A stretch of DNA of 54,305 bases from Anaerolineaceae bacterium UBA3924 (GTDB taxonomy: Bacteria > Chloroflexota > Anaerolineae > Anaerolineales > Anaerolineaceae), in assembly GCA_002385985.1 (NCBI GenBank), contig DGEO01000017.1:38463-92767 (forward strand), read 5' to 3'. Below the pieces are notes generated by a model. It saw only the letters and a list, made by a program, of their open reading frames with translations, made no database searches and was not told the origin of the DNA. Every line of letters begins with the position of its first letter. Positions within the stretch are counted from its first letter, which is position 1. Position numbers and translations under genes: made by a program. Positions 1 to 8,710 of the stretch are shown here, in pieces.

Positions 1-217
1 CCTCCACACCAGCCATCCACACATCCGGCTGGCAGGGATCCAGTAAGTCCTCAGCCAGGCAAACCATCTCTCCAGTAATCGGGGGTCAGGTTTTCTCCTC
101 TCTATTCCAGCTGAGAAGGTTGGATGGGATTGGAATAGATGCCTTCATGCGGACCTGTGGTGTCATCAATATGCGGGGAGAAGAACTCCCTCCTACCTCG
201 GGGTGTGGTTGGTTGGT

Positions 218-258
218 GTGGAGGAAGGCGAGGGGCGCAGTCCCTCGCCTTCCTCCAC
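218..258. repeat. Perfect 17-bp inverted repeat
   Basis: The arm GTGGAGGAAGGCGAGGG (218-234) pairs perfectly with 242-258 around a 7-base loop. There is no T-run on either side, so it is not a textbook intrinsic terminator. It sits just before repeat copy A and may be part of the same mobile or structured intergenic element. Confidence 0.85.
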
Positions 259-270
259 GGACCACTCTTC

Positions 271-410
271 CCCCCTTCCCAGTGACGGACCAGGGAGCTA
301 GCAGCATAGCCGCTATGGGAATGGGGGTAAGGGGGGATGGGTGGAGGACTGCTCCTAGGAGGGAAGGGAGGCAGCCCCCACGGGGGCAGGTGGGGGATGG
401 GTTTCATTCC
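271..410. repeat. Dispersed intergenic repeat, copy A
   Basis: Two blocks recur elsewhere in the window. CCCCCTTCCCAGTGACGGA at 271-289 matches 25591-25609 with one difference. The block at 361-402, GGGAAGGGAGGC followed by a C-run/G-run hairpin and GCAGGTGGGGGATGGGT, matches 19265-19298 and 25624-25662. The blocks lie 90 bases apart here and 33 in copy C, so the element is modular. Confidence 0.65.
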
Positions 411-478
411 GCTTTCTGCTTGCCCCCGGCGGGCTTCTCCATACAATAAACCTATACTCTGGCCGCCAGGAGGTCGCC

Positions 479-910
479 GTGGCAGAAAACAAAACAAAGC
501 CCACCGGTGTGAGCGTGGACACCTTTCTCCAGTCCGTCCCGGACGAGAAGAAGCGCCAGGACAGCTACGCCGTGCTCGAGCTGATGCGCTCTATCACCGG
601 CATGGAGCCGGTGATGTGGGGCAGCGCCATCGTCGGGTTTGGCCGCTATCACTACCGCTACCCCACCGGGCATGAGGGCGATTCGCCGCTGCTGAGCTTT
701 TCGCCCCGCAAGGACAGCCTGACGCTGTACCTCATGCCGGGCGTGGAACGCTACGCCCCGCTGCTGGAAAAGCTGGGGAAGTACAAGACAGGCAAGGGCT
801 GCCTGTACATCCGCCGCCTGGAGGATGTGGACCAGGCGGTGCTGCGCGAGCTGCTGGCCCGCACGGTGGAAGATACCCGCCAGATGTACCCGGACAGCCC
901 GGCTGAGTAA
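479..910 (+). CDS. DUF1801 (YdhG/YjbR-like) domain protein
   Basis: A 143-residue soluble protein that looks like a stand-alone DUF1801 domain. This family has the YdhG/YjbR fold related to frataxin and no firmly known biochemical role. Family-like features are the N-terminal V-x-x-F-L-x-x-V-P-D-E-K-R segment, a central GFGRYHYRYPTG motif, the SFSPRKDSLTLYLMPG strand pair, and the GKYKTGKGCLYIRRLEDVD helix entry. The start is GTG at 479, chosen for AGGAGG at 468-473 with a 5-base spacer. It stands alone, with repeats upstream and a reductase gene 174 bases downstream. The family is clear; the function is unknown. Confidence 0.85.
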   Translation: MAENKTKPTGVSVDTFLQSVPDEKKRQDSYAVLELMRSITGMEPVMWGSAIVGFGRYHYRYPTGHEGDSPLLSFSPRKDSLTLYLMPGVERYAPLLEKLGKYKTGKGCLYIRRLEDVDQAVLRELLARTVEDTRQMYPDSPAE

Positions 911-1084
911 TCACCGCTGCATTAGGGGAAATCCCCCCTCGAGTGGTGGGACTTCCCCGGTGGTGCCCGGCCTGGCCGGGCCGTACAATCTAAAGGACGC
1001 AGTCTTGCGGAGTGGGGACACAAGCCCGCATGCGCGGCCTTATTGATATCCGTACCCTCCGGCCATGCCGGAGGCGGGGCCTGC

Positions 1085-2413
1085 ATGGAGGTGACAGTGA
1101 GACGGACGATCAACGGCATCTTCTGGATTCTGGTGTACCTGGCACTGGTCATGGCGCCGCTGTTTGTCATGCTGATCGGCCCGGAGCGGCCCGGGCGCGG
1201 CTTCTGGCGGGAGTTTTCGGTGGCGCTGGGTTTCGCCGGGCTGGGGATGATGGGCCTGCAGTTCCTGCTGACCACCCGCTTCCAGACCATCACCGCGCCG
1301 TACGGGATCGACGTGGTCTATCACTTTCACCGCCAGATCACCTTTGTGGCCCTGGTGCTGATCCTGGCCCATCCCGTCATTCTGCTGGTGGAGACGCCCG
1401 GCATGCTGCGCATGCTCAACCCCTTCGCCGGGCTGAATCTGGTCAACATCGGGCTGCTGTCGGTGCTGGCGCTGGTGCTGCTGGTGGCCCTCTCGGTCTG
1501 GCGGCGCGGGTTCCGCCTGCGCTACGAGCCCTGGCGGCTGACGCACGGCCTGCTGGCCACGGCGGCGGTGGTGCTGGCCATGGTCCACGTGACCATGGTG
1601 GGCTATTACATCAACACGCCCGACAAGCGCACGCTGTGGATCATCATGGCGGCGCTGTGGATCGGCTCGCTGGTCTACATCCGCATCATCAAGCCGCTGT
1701 ACCTGCTCACCCGCCCCTATAAGGTGGCCGAGGTGATCCCCGAGCGCGGCGAGGCCTCCACGCTGGTGATCCGGCCGGACGGCCACCGGGGAATGACCTT
1801 CAAGCCGGGGCAGTTCGTCTGGCTGACGGTCGGCTCGCTGCCGCTGTTCCTCAGCGAGCACCCCTTCTCCATTTCCTCCAGCGCGATGAAGAACGGCGCG
1901 GTGGAGCTGACCATCAAAAAGCTGGGCGACTGGTCCAGCCGGGTGAGCGAGATCCAGCCGGGCACACGGGCCTACCTGGACGGGCCGTACGGGGCCTTCA
2001 GCCTGGATATGGAAGTGGCGGACGGCTACGTCTTCCTGGCCGGCGGGGTGGGCATCACCCCGATCGTGGGCATGCTGCGCACCATGGCCGACCGCCAGGA
2101 CAGGCGCCCGGTGCAGCTGTACTACGGCAGTAAAGATTTTGAGAGCGCCACCTTCCGCGAGGAGCTGGACGAGCTGAAACACAAGCTCAACCTGGATGTG
2201 GTTTACGTGCTGGAAGAGCCGCACGAGGGCTGGGAGGGCGAGCGGGGCTACATCACCCCCGAGCTGCTGGCCCGCCACCTGCCGGAGGACCGCCTGACCC
2301 GGCATTACTTCATCTGCGGGCCGGTGCCCATGCTGAACGCGGTGACCCGCGCGCTGAACCTGCTGGGTGTGCCGCAGGAGCAGGTCCACTCCGAGCCGTT
2401 CAATATGGTGTGA
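1085..2413 (+). CDS. Membrane flavo-reductase (ferric reductase / NADPH-oxidase-like)
   Basis: A 442-residue transmembrane oxidoreductase. Roughly the first 210 residues form about six hydrophobic helices of the ferric-reductase type, with His residues (VVYHFHRQ, ILAHPVI, MVHVTMV) suited to b-haem ligation. Next comes an FAD-binding barrel with HPFSISSS and the GPYGAFSLD turn, then an NAD(P)-binding domain with FLAGGVGITPIVGMLR and YFICGPVPMLNAV. It probably passes electrons from NAD(P)H through FAD and haem across the membrane. ATG 1085 has GGAGG at 1070-1074; a TTG at 1043 in frame lacks such a site. A di-haem cytochrome gene follows after 13 bases, suggesting a joint electron-transfer unit. 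The acceptor (Fe(III), oxygen or the cytochrome) is not decidable. Confidence 0.87.
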   Translation: MEVTVRRTINGIFWILVYLALVMAPLFVMLIGPERPGRGFWREFSVALGFAGLGMMGLQFLLTTRFQTITAPYGIDVVYHFHRQITFVALVLILAHPVILLVETPGMLRMLNPFAGLNLVNIGLLSVLALVLLVALSVWRRGFRLRYEPWRLTHGLLATAAVVLAMVHVTMVGYYINTPDKRTLWIIMAALWIGSLVYIRIIKPLYLLTRPYKVAEVIPERGEASTLVIRPDGHRGMTFKPGQFVWLTVGSLPLFLSEHPFSISSSAMKNGAVELTIKKLGDWSSRVSEIQPGTRAYLDGPYGAFSLDMEVADGYVFLAGGVGITPIVGMLRTMADRQDRRPVQLYYGSKDFESATFREELDELKHKLNLDVVYVLEEPHEGWEGERGYITPELLARHLPEDRLTRHYFICGPVPMLNAVTRALNLLGVPQEQVHSEPFNMV

Positions 2414-2426
2414 AAGAGACGGGCGT

Positions 2427-2741
2427 ATGAGGCATGCGTTTGCCAACCAACTGACCATGGTCATCGCCATGCTGGTGCTGGTGCTGGCGATTATCTTCGC
2501 GGTGGCCTCCAACCAGATGCAGCCAGCCCCTGCCGCGCCCCAGCCGGCGCAGACGCCCGCCGCCGGGGAGGGCGAGGAGCCGGGGGAGCAGATTTCGGCC
2601 ATCCCGCACCCGCTGGTCGGGTATGAGAACTGCTCCAGCTGCCACGGGCTGAACGGCATGCTGCCCTATCCGCCGGATCACGAGGGCTGGCCGGATGAAT
2701 ACTGCGCCGCCTGCCACGAAGTGACCACGGTGGGGAATTGA
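2427..2741 (+). CDS. Small membrane-anchored di-haem cytochrome c
   Basis: A 104-residue protein. It has one N-terminal hydrophobic segment (about residues 8-27), a Pro/Ala-rich linker, and a C-terminal part with two CXXCH haem c motifs, CSSCH and CAACH, near the end. It is probably an exported electron carrier tethered to the membrane. The ATG at 2427 lies 13 bases after the reductase stop and no strong Shine-Dalgarno site is visible, so translational coupling is likely. The ORF extends upstream to 2367 but that part overlaps the reductase. Close relatives are not recognised; the double motif and membrane anchor are read directly. Confidence 0.8.
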   Translation: MRHAFANQLTMVIAMLVLVLAIIFAVASNQMQPAPAAPQPAQTPAAGEGEEPGEQISAIPHPLVGYENCSSCHGLNGMLPYPPDHEGWPDEYCAACHEVTTVGN

Positions 2742-2838
2742 GCGGGGGCTCCCGCCCTGCCCTGCCGCTACCCCGCGCAGCGCTCATCTGCTATAAATAG
2801 CTCAGGGGGCAGCACAGCAGGTTTACGGAGGAGCGGCG

Positions 2839-3708
2839 ATGACCAACCTGACACAGACGGGCCGGCCGGAGCGGAGGACCAGCCCCCTGCGCGGGGTGCT
2901 GCGGGCACGGTACGCGGCGCTGCCGGCCGAGCACGGCGCCTGGGTGTTCCTCTTCAGCCCGCTGCTGGCGGGGCTGGCCGCCGGCGGATTGAGCCGGGGC
3001 AGCGCTCCGCTGGTGGCCGCGGCGCTGGCGGCCTTCCTCATCCGCCAGCCGGTCACGCTGCTGGTGAAGATCTTCTCCCGCCGGCGGCCGCGCAAAGAGA
3101 TGCCCGCCGGGCTGTTCTGGCTGGGCGTCTATGGCCTGATCGGGCTGGCCGCGCTGGCGGCGCTGGTCGCCCTGGGCTACGGCTTCCTGCTCTGGCTGGC
3201 CGTGCCGGCCGCGCCGGTGCTGGCGGCGCACCTGTGGCTGGTCAGCCGGCGGGCCGAACGGCGGGCGCTGTGGGTGGAGCTGGTGGCCAGCGGGACGCTG
3301 GCGCTTTCCGCCCCGGCTGCCTACTGGGTGGGGCAGGGAGCGTATCTGCCGGACGGCTGGCTGCTGTGGGGGCTGCTCTGGCTGCAGGTGGCCGGGACCA
3401 TCCTGTACGCGTATCTGCGGCTGGAGCAGCGCGCGCTGAAGGAAAAGCCCGCCCCGGCGGAGTCGCTGCGCATGGCCCTTCCCGCGCTGGCCTACAACTG
3501 GGCGGTCTTCCTGCTGGCGCTCGGGCTGGGGCTGGGCGGCGTGGTGCCGCGGCTGGTTCCGCTGGCGTTTCTGGTCCAGCCGCTGGAGACGGTGTGGGGC
3601 ACGCTGTACCCGGCGGTGGGGGTCAAGCCGAAGGTGATCGGCCTGCGCCAGACGGCGATGAGCGCACTCTTCACACTGGTGATGATCCTGACCTGGCTGG
3701 CGGGGTAG
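2839..3708 (+). CDS. YwiC-like integral membrane protein
   Basis: A 289-residue polytopic protein with about eight hydrophobic helices. It carries the EHGAWVFLFSPLLAGL signature that marks the YwiC-like family, followed by a basic loop (KIFSRRRPRKEM). The C-terminal segment VKPKVIGLRQTAMSALFT is also typical. Members often sit next to respiratory or haem-related genes, but no activity has been established to my knowledge. GGAGGAG at about 2827-2833 precedes ATG 2839. It lies 97 bases after the cytochrome gene in the same direction and is closed by a good terminator at 3733-3764. Confidence 0.82.
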   Translation: MTNLTQTGRPERRTSPLRGVLRARYAALPAEHGAWVFLFSPLLAGLAAGGLSRGSAPLVAAALAAFLIRQPVTLLVKIFSRRRPRKEMPAGLFWLGVYGLIGLAALAALVALGYGFLLWLAVPAAPVLAAHLWLVSRRAERRALWVELVASGTLALSAPAAYWVGQGAYLPDGWLLWGLLWLQVAGTILYAYLRLEQRALKEKPAPAESLRMALPALAYNWAVFLLALGLGLGGVVPRLVPLAFLVQPLETVWGTLYPAVGVKPKVIGLRQTAMSALFTLVMILTWLAG

Positions 3709-3732
3709 CCGGCGGGCGCTGAGAAAAACCAT

Positions 3733-3764
3733 CCCGGCTTGCTTTTCTCGCAGGCCGGGTTTTT
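3733..3764 (+). terminator. Rho-independent terminator after the YwiC-like gene
   Basis: CCCGGCTTGC (3733-3742) pairs with GCAGGCCGGG (3750-3759), with one G-T pair and a 7-base loop, and is followed by TTTTT. It lies 24 bases beyond the stop codon. Confidence 0.85.
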
Positions 3765-3831
3765 CACCGCCTGGCGCCGGAGCGTTCCTCCAGCCCTCTA
3801 TACCAAATCTAAATGAATTCCTAATTCGCAA

Positions 3832-3877
3832 TTTATCTTTTGTTTACGGTTTTCTTATAATCGGCGATTAAAAATCG
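3832..3877 (+). promoter_or_regulatory. Probable promoter of the Hsp20 gene with small inverted repeat
   Basis: In a locally AT-rich stretch, TATAAT at 3856-3861 is a perfect -10 hexamer. The -35 is weak (TTTATC or TTATCT around 3832-3838). CGATT-AAA-AATCG at 3865-3877 forms a short inverted repeat at the expected transcript start. It is not a CIRCE element. Confidence 0.5.
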
Positions 3878-3924
3878 TGCTGGACCCATGAGATAAGAAA
3901 ACGTGTGATCCGGAGGTGATGTCT

Positions 3925-4380
3925 ATGTTGATGCGTAGAGATCCATTCTCTTGGTTCACAGCCGAGTTCGACGAGATCGCCAACCGCTTCTTCGAGGACG
4001 CCGCCGGCTTCACTGGCCGGGTACCGCTGGACGTTATCGAGAGCGATGATGCCTACACCGTCCGGGCCGCCCTGCCGGGCCTGCGCCTGGAGGACCTGGA
4101 CCTGACCTATGCCAGCGGCGTGCTCACGCTGAAGGGCGAGATCCGCCCGGATGAGGAGGACGAGGCGCGCTACTACCTGCGCGAGCGCTGGTGCGGCAAG
4201 TTCCAGCGCAGCCTGACCCTGCCCGACGAGGTGGACGCCAGCCAGATTCAGGCCACTTACGAGGCCGGCGTGCTGACGGTTCACCTGCCGAAGAGCGAGG
4301 AGTTGCGCCCGCGGCGCATCCAGGTCCGGGCGGGCGAACAGCCGCGCCAGCTCGAGGAGCGCGTTCTGGAACCGGCGTAA
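3925..4380 (+). CDS. Hsp20 / alpha-crystallin small heat-shock protein
   Basis: A 151-residue small heat-shock chaperone, an ATP-independent holdase for unfolding proteins in the cytoplasm. The N-terminal arm (RRDPFSWF) is followed by an alpha-crystallin domain from about residue 35 to 130. Visible are the V-x-A-x-L-P-G-L-R-x-E-D-L-D-L motif, a strand GVLTLKGE, the acidic E-E-D-E loop, the YYLRERWCGKFQRSLTLP strand pair and the terminal motif YEAGVLTVHLPK. ATG 3925 is preferred because GGAGG at 3912-3916 has an 8-base spacer; the GTG and ATG at 3916 and 3919 would overlap that site. It stands as a single gene between its own promoter and a GC-rich hairpin. Confidence 0.93.
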   Translation: MLMRRDPFSWFTAEFDEIANRFFEDAAGFTGRVPLDVIESDDAYTVRAALPGLRLEDLDLTYASGVLTLKGEIRPDEEDEARYYLRERWCGKFQRSLTLPDEVDASQIQATYEAGVLTVHLPKSEELRPRRIQVRAGEQPRQLEERVLEPA

Positions 4381-4393
4381 TACCACATGCCTT

Positions 4394-4421
4394 CGGGCCT
4401 CCGGTTTGCTCCGGAGGCCCG
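4394..4421 (+). terminator. GC-rich hairpin after Hsp20, probable transcript end
   Basis: CGGGCCTCCGG (4394-4404) pairs perfectly with 4411-4421 around TTTGCT. There is no T-run downstream, so intrinsic termination is less sure; it could instead stabilise the 3' end. Confidence 0.5.
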
Positions 4422-4513
4422 CACCTGTCCATGCACCGGTAGAGATCAACTCTGTTTGAAGCCGGGCGCAGCCCGGATTTCCCCATACTTCGCAACTGGA
4501 AGGAAGAGAGAAG

Positions 4514-5707
4514 ATGAAACGCCAACCTGTTTTATCGATTCTGGCCGCCCTGCTGGTTATTGTTTCCCTTCTGGCCGCCCCATCCACGGCGCTGGCGCAG
4601 GAGGATACGACGGAAAGCCAGACGGTTCAAGCTGACGAGCTGTTTATCTTTACGCCTTACCCCAGCCGCACGATCGGGTTTGGGGAGCAGGTGAACCTGA
4701 CGCTGACGCTGCGGGCCGGCAAGGCTCAGGTGGTCAGGCTGGCGGTTGAGGGCCTGCCCGAGGGCTGGACAGCCACCTTCCGCGGCGCCAACCAGGTGGT
4801 GGACGCCGTCTTTGTGGATACGAGCAAGGACGCCACCGTGGACCTGCGGCTGGAGAACACAGACGCGGCTGGACCTGGCCAGTACAACCTCACGGTGACT
4901 GCCACCGGCGACGGCGAGGTGGCCGAACTGCCGCTGACCATCACCCTGAAGGATAAGCTGCCCCCCAAGCTGTCGCTGACCATCGACGGTACCAACATCC
5001 GCCGCGGCGGGCCGGACGCGACCTTCAGCTACACCCTCAAGCTGAAGAACGAGGGCGATGAGACGCTGATGACCACCGTTACGGCGGTCGAGCCGAAGAA
5101 TATGCGCGTCACCATCAAGTCCGCCACTCAGGAAGTGACCGAGCTGGAGCTCTCGCCCAACGAATCGCGCAACCTGACCGTGGATGTCGAGCCGCTGCTG
5201 GATCTGGAGTCTGGTCAGTATCCCTTCACGGTGCAGGCTGTGGCAGGTGACCTGAGCGCCGAGCTCGAGCTGATCGCCGAGGTGGTCGGCACGGGCAAGC
5301 TCAGCCTCTCCGGTGTGGACGGCCGCCTCTCGGGTGACGCGGTGGCCGGCGAGGAAACCAACCTGAAGCTGATTCTCAGCAACACCGGCACGGCTTCGCT
5401 GCGCGGCGTCGTGCTGACCTCGCGAGAGCCGTCTGGCTGGAAGGTTTCTTTTGACCAGGATCAGATCGCTGAAATCCCGGCCGGGCAGTCGGTGGAAGTG
5501 ACCGCCCGGGTGACCCCGCCCGACAACGCCATCGCCGGTGACTACGTGGTGACCTTCAACGCCAAACCGATCGACAGCCGCCAGGTGTCGGCCGATTTCC
5601 GCATGACCGTGCGCACCTCCACGCTGTGGGGTGTGGCCGGAGTGGGCCTGATCGCGCTGGCCGTGGCGGTGGTTGGCATCGTGGTGGTCCGCTTTGGGCG
5701 TCGATAA
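4514..5707 (+). CDS. Secreted NEW3-domain protein with C-terminal anchor
   Basis: A 397-residue exported protein. It has a signal peptide (residues 1-29, basic MKRQ then a hydrophobic core, ALAQ at the likely cleavage site), three or so Ig-like beta repeats, and a C-terminal transmembrane helix (about 370-393) ending in FGRR. The repeats show the NPCBM-associated/NEW3 pattern, as in GLPEGWTATF and EPSGWKVSFDQDQIAEI with P-A-G-Q-S-V-E-V-T-A. Such domains usually support extracellular binding or assembly. The gene starts 37 bases before an ABC-2 exporter gene pair on the same strand, so this protein may be the exporter's external partner or its cargo. AAGGAAGAGAGAAG precedes ATG 4514. Confidence 0.8.
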   Translation: MKRQPVLSILAALLVIVSLLAAPSTALAQEDTTESQTVQADELFIFTPYPSRTIGFGEQVNLTLTLRAGKAQVVRLAVEGLPEGWTATFRGANQVVDAVFVDTSKDATVDLRLENTDAAGPGQYNLTVTATGDGEVAELPLTITLKDKLPPKLSLTIDGTNIRRGGPDATFSYTLKLKNEGDETLMTTVTAVEPKNMRVTIKSATQEVTELELSPNESRNLTVDVEPLLDLESGQYPFTVQAVAGDLSAELELIAEVVGTGKLSLSGVDGRLSGDAVAGEETNLKLILSNTGTASLRGVVLTSREPSGWKVSFDQDQIAEIPAGQSVEVTARVTPPDNAIAGDYVVTFNAKPIDSRQVSADFRMTVRTSTLWGVAGVGLIALAVAVVGIVVVRFGRR

Positions 5708-5743
5708 ACCCGTTTCCCGGGATTCCTGCAAAGGAGGCCGAGA

Positions 5744-6712
<969 letters not shown>

Positions 6713-7710
6713 AGTCAGGCGCCAGGCCGCCGCGCAGGTGCGCCAGCGGGAAGGCTCGCCCTGGACCGGGATGGGGGCGGTCATCCTCAAGGAGATGGCC
6801 GATCACCTCTCGAGCACGCGCATGTTCATCCTGGAGGTGCTGATCCTGCTGGCTGCGCTGGGCACGGTCTATTCGGCCACCGGGCAGCTGCAGCAGACGG
6901 TCAGCAAGGACCCCTTCCTGTACCTGCGCCTGTTCACCAGCGCGATGTCGCCGCTGCCGTCCTTCGTGTCGCTGCTGGCCTTCTTCATCCCGCTGGTGGC
7001 CATCGCGCTGATGTTTGACGCGGTCAACGGCGAGTTCAACCGCCGCACCATGTCGCGGGTGCTGGCCCAGCCCATCTACCGGGACGGCCTGCTGCTGGGC
7101 AAGTACCTGGCGGGGCTGTTCACGCTGGCGCTGGTGTGCACCGCCATCTGGCTGCTGATCTTCGGCCTGGGCATCCTGCGGCTGGGGGTCACGCCGGGCG
7201 GTGAGGAGGTGGCGCGGGCGCTGCTGTTCCTGCTGGCCACCATCTTCTACGGCGGGGTGTGGCTGGCGCTGGCGCTGGTCTTCTCGGTGGTCTTCCGCCA
7301 GCCGGCCACGGCGGCGCTGGCGGCCATCGCGGCCTGGCTGTTCTTCACCGTGTTCTGGGGCATGATCGCCGGCGGGCTGGCCCAGGCCCTGGCACCGGTC
7401 CAGATCGGGCTGCCGCAGGAGATCCTGGCGCGGGCCAACACCGAGCTGATGCTTTCGCGCCTGTCGCCCAACACGCTGTATGCCGAGGCCATGGTGACCA
7501 TGCTGCAGCCGGAGGTGCGCTCGCTGGGACTGCTGCTGCCAACACAGCTGGAGGGGGCCATCCTGGGCGCGCCGCTGCCGCTGATGCAGTCGCTGGCGCT
7601 CTCGTGGCCGCAGTTCACCGGCCTGGCGGCCGGGTCGATCCTGCTGTTCGCGCTGGCGTACGTGCTCTTCCAGCGCCAGGAGATCCGCGCCTGACGGAGG
7701 GCTAAAATAC

Positions 7711-7745
7711 CGGGCGCGTCCCTGCACGGGGATGCGCCCGTTTTT
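7711..7745 (+). terminator. Rho-independent terminator of the NEW3/ABC operon
   Basis: CGGGCGC-G-TCCC (7711-7722) pairs with GGGGA-T-GCGCCCG (7728-7740) and is followed by TTTTT. It is placed 17 bases after the permease stop. Confidence 0.9.
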
Positions 7746-7917
7746 CAATTCTGGAGGCGGCGTCCCCGCCCGGCGGGAGCATTCGACTTGAGAGAAACTC
7801 TCATCAAACGCTTATCTTCCCGGGCCGGGCAGGCCGGATAATTTTTGATATAAATAGTCATGCGCGGGCCGCCGGGCCTGCCGCCATTACTGAGTGAGCG
7901 ACGAGAGCCAGTTACCT

Positions 7918-8337
7918 ATGTCCGGTCCGAAACGCATCCTGTACATCTGTCTGGGTTTCTTTTTTGTGGCGCTGGGCGCGCTGGGGACGGTGGTCCCCCT
8001 GCTGCCGACCACGGTGTTTCTGCTGCTGGCGGCTTACTTTTTTGCCCGCAGCGACGAGCGCGCGCTCAACTGGCTGCTGACCAACCGCGTGCTGGGCGAG
8101 TACATCCGCAATTACCGCGACGGGCGCGGGATGACCCTGTTCCACAAGGTGTTCACCATCTCGCTGCTGTGGGCGTCCATCCTGGGGAGCATCATCTTCC
8201 TGGTGGACAACAACTGGGTCCGCCTGCTGCTGGCGGTGATCGCCAGCGGGGTGACCATTCATCTGGTCAGCCTGCCAACCTGCTGCCCCGAGGGCGCCCC
8301 GCCGCACAAGCCGGAGCGGGCGGGCGAGGCGGACTGA
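7918..8337 (+). CDS. YbaN-family (DUF454) inner membrane protein
   Basis: A 139-residue membrane protein of the DUF454/YbaN family. It has a first helix with GFFFVALGALGTVVPLLPTT, then the family motif FLLLAAYFFARSDER, a basic amphipathic segment (NRVLGEYIRNYRDGRGM) and two closing helices. The tail contains SLPTCCPEG, with a CC pair. The start is uncertain: ATG 7918 gives the usual N-terminus MSGPKRIL, while an in-frame GTG at 7894 would add eight residues; neither has a strong ribosome site. It is monocistronic, lying between a terminator and convergent genes. The function of the family is unknown. Confidence 0.82.
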   Translation: MSGPKRILYICLGFFFVALGALGTVVPLLPTTVFLLLAAYFFARSDERALNWLLTNRVLGEYIRNYRDGRGMTLFHKVFTISLLWASILGSIIFLVDNNWVRLLLAVIASGVTIHLVSLPTCCPEGAPPHKPERAGEAD

Positions 8338-8350
8338 GCGCCGGGTGAAA

Positions 8351-8396
8351 ACAAAAACCCCTGCCGCCTTGCACGCAGCGCATGCAGGGGCAGGGG
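8351..8396 (-). terminator. Terminator for the minus-strand small gene
   Basis: CCCCTGCC (8358-8365) pairs with GGCAGGGG (8389-8396), with GCATGC-type inner pairing. Read leftward, it is followed by TTTTTGT (complement of 8351-8357), as expected for the gene ending at 8428. Confidence 0.7.
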
Positions 8397-8427
8397 TGAT
8401 CAGACAGACCGGGCAGGCCGGGACGGT

Positions 8428-8652
8428 CTAGCCCAGGCGCTTGTTCACTTCGGCCAGCATCTGCTCGGCCTTGTCTTTGGTGATGCCCAGCTGGATGGCC
8501 TGGGGCATGGACAGCACCATGTTGATGGTCATGCCTTTGAGCATGCCGACCATGGGGCTTTCGACCAGCCCGGGGACATACTTGTCGATGATGGGCCGGG
8601 CCTGGGGATGGTCCAGCAGTTCTCCGAGGGGGGTGTCGAGCGTGAAGGCCAT
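8428..8652 (-). CDS. Small conserved-looking protein, unknown function
   Basis: A 74-residue acidic/helical protein. Its first half reads TLDTPLGELLDHPQARPIID then KYVPGL, a T-x-L-G-E-L-L...P-x-A...I-x-K-Y-x-P-G pattern. From memory this resembles short modules found alone or fused to enzymes, but that is unverified. The second half is a predicted helix pair ending AEQMLAEVNKRLG. AGGAGG precedes ATG 8652. A terminator lies just beyond its stop, and the coiled-coil protein gene ending at 8711 is 58 bases upstream in the same direction. No cysteine or catalytic motif is visible. The start, ribosome site and terminator together support a real gene. Confidence 0.65.
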   Translation of the reverse strand: MAFTLDTPLGELLDHPQARPIIDKYVPGLVESPMVGMLKGMTINMVLSMPQAIQLGITKDKAEQMLAEVNKRLG

Positions 8653-8710
8653 GGGTCCTCCTGATTCGGGTTAAAAAAGGAACGCTTCGCCGCCGCGCGG
8701 CGGGCGGTTG

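Larger units (their letters stand above)
1..478. other. Intergenic region rich in repeats
   Basis: No credible gene is seen in the first 478 bases. Short open frames on both strands are proline/arginine-rich and overlap hairpins. The stretch holds a perfect 17-bp inverted repeat (218-258), a short hairpin CATAGC-C-GCTATG near 303-315, and G-rich repeat blocks that recur at 19.3 kb and 25.6 kb. A TATACT -10-like hexamer at 453-458 may serve the gene starting at 479; no convincing -35 box was found. Confidence 0.6.

Noticed and set aside
3865..3877. CIRCE heat-shock element before Hsp20
   Set aside because: The inverted repeat is only CGATT-AAA-AATCG; the CIRCE arms TTAGCACTC/GAGTGCTAA are absent.
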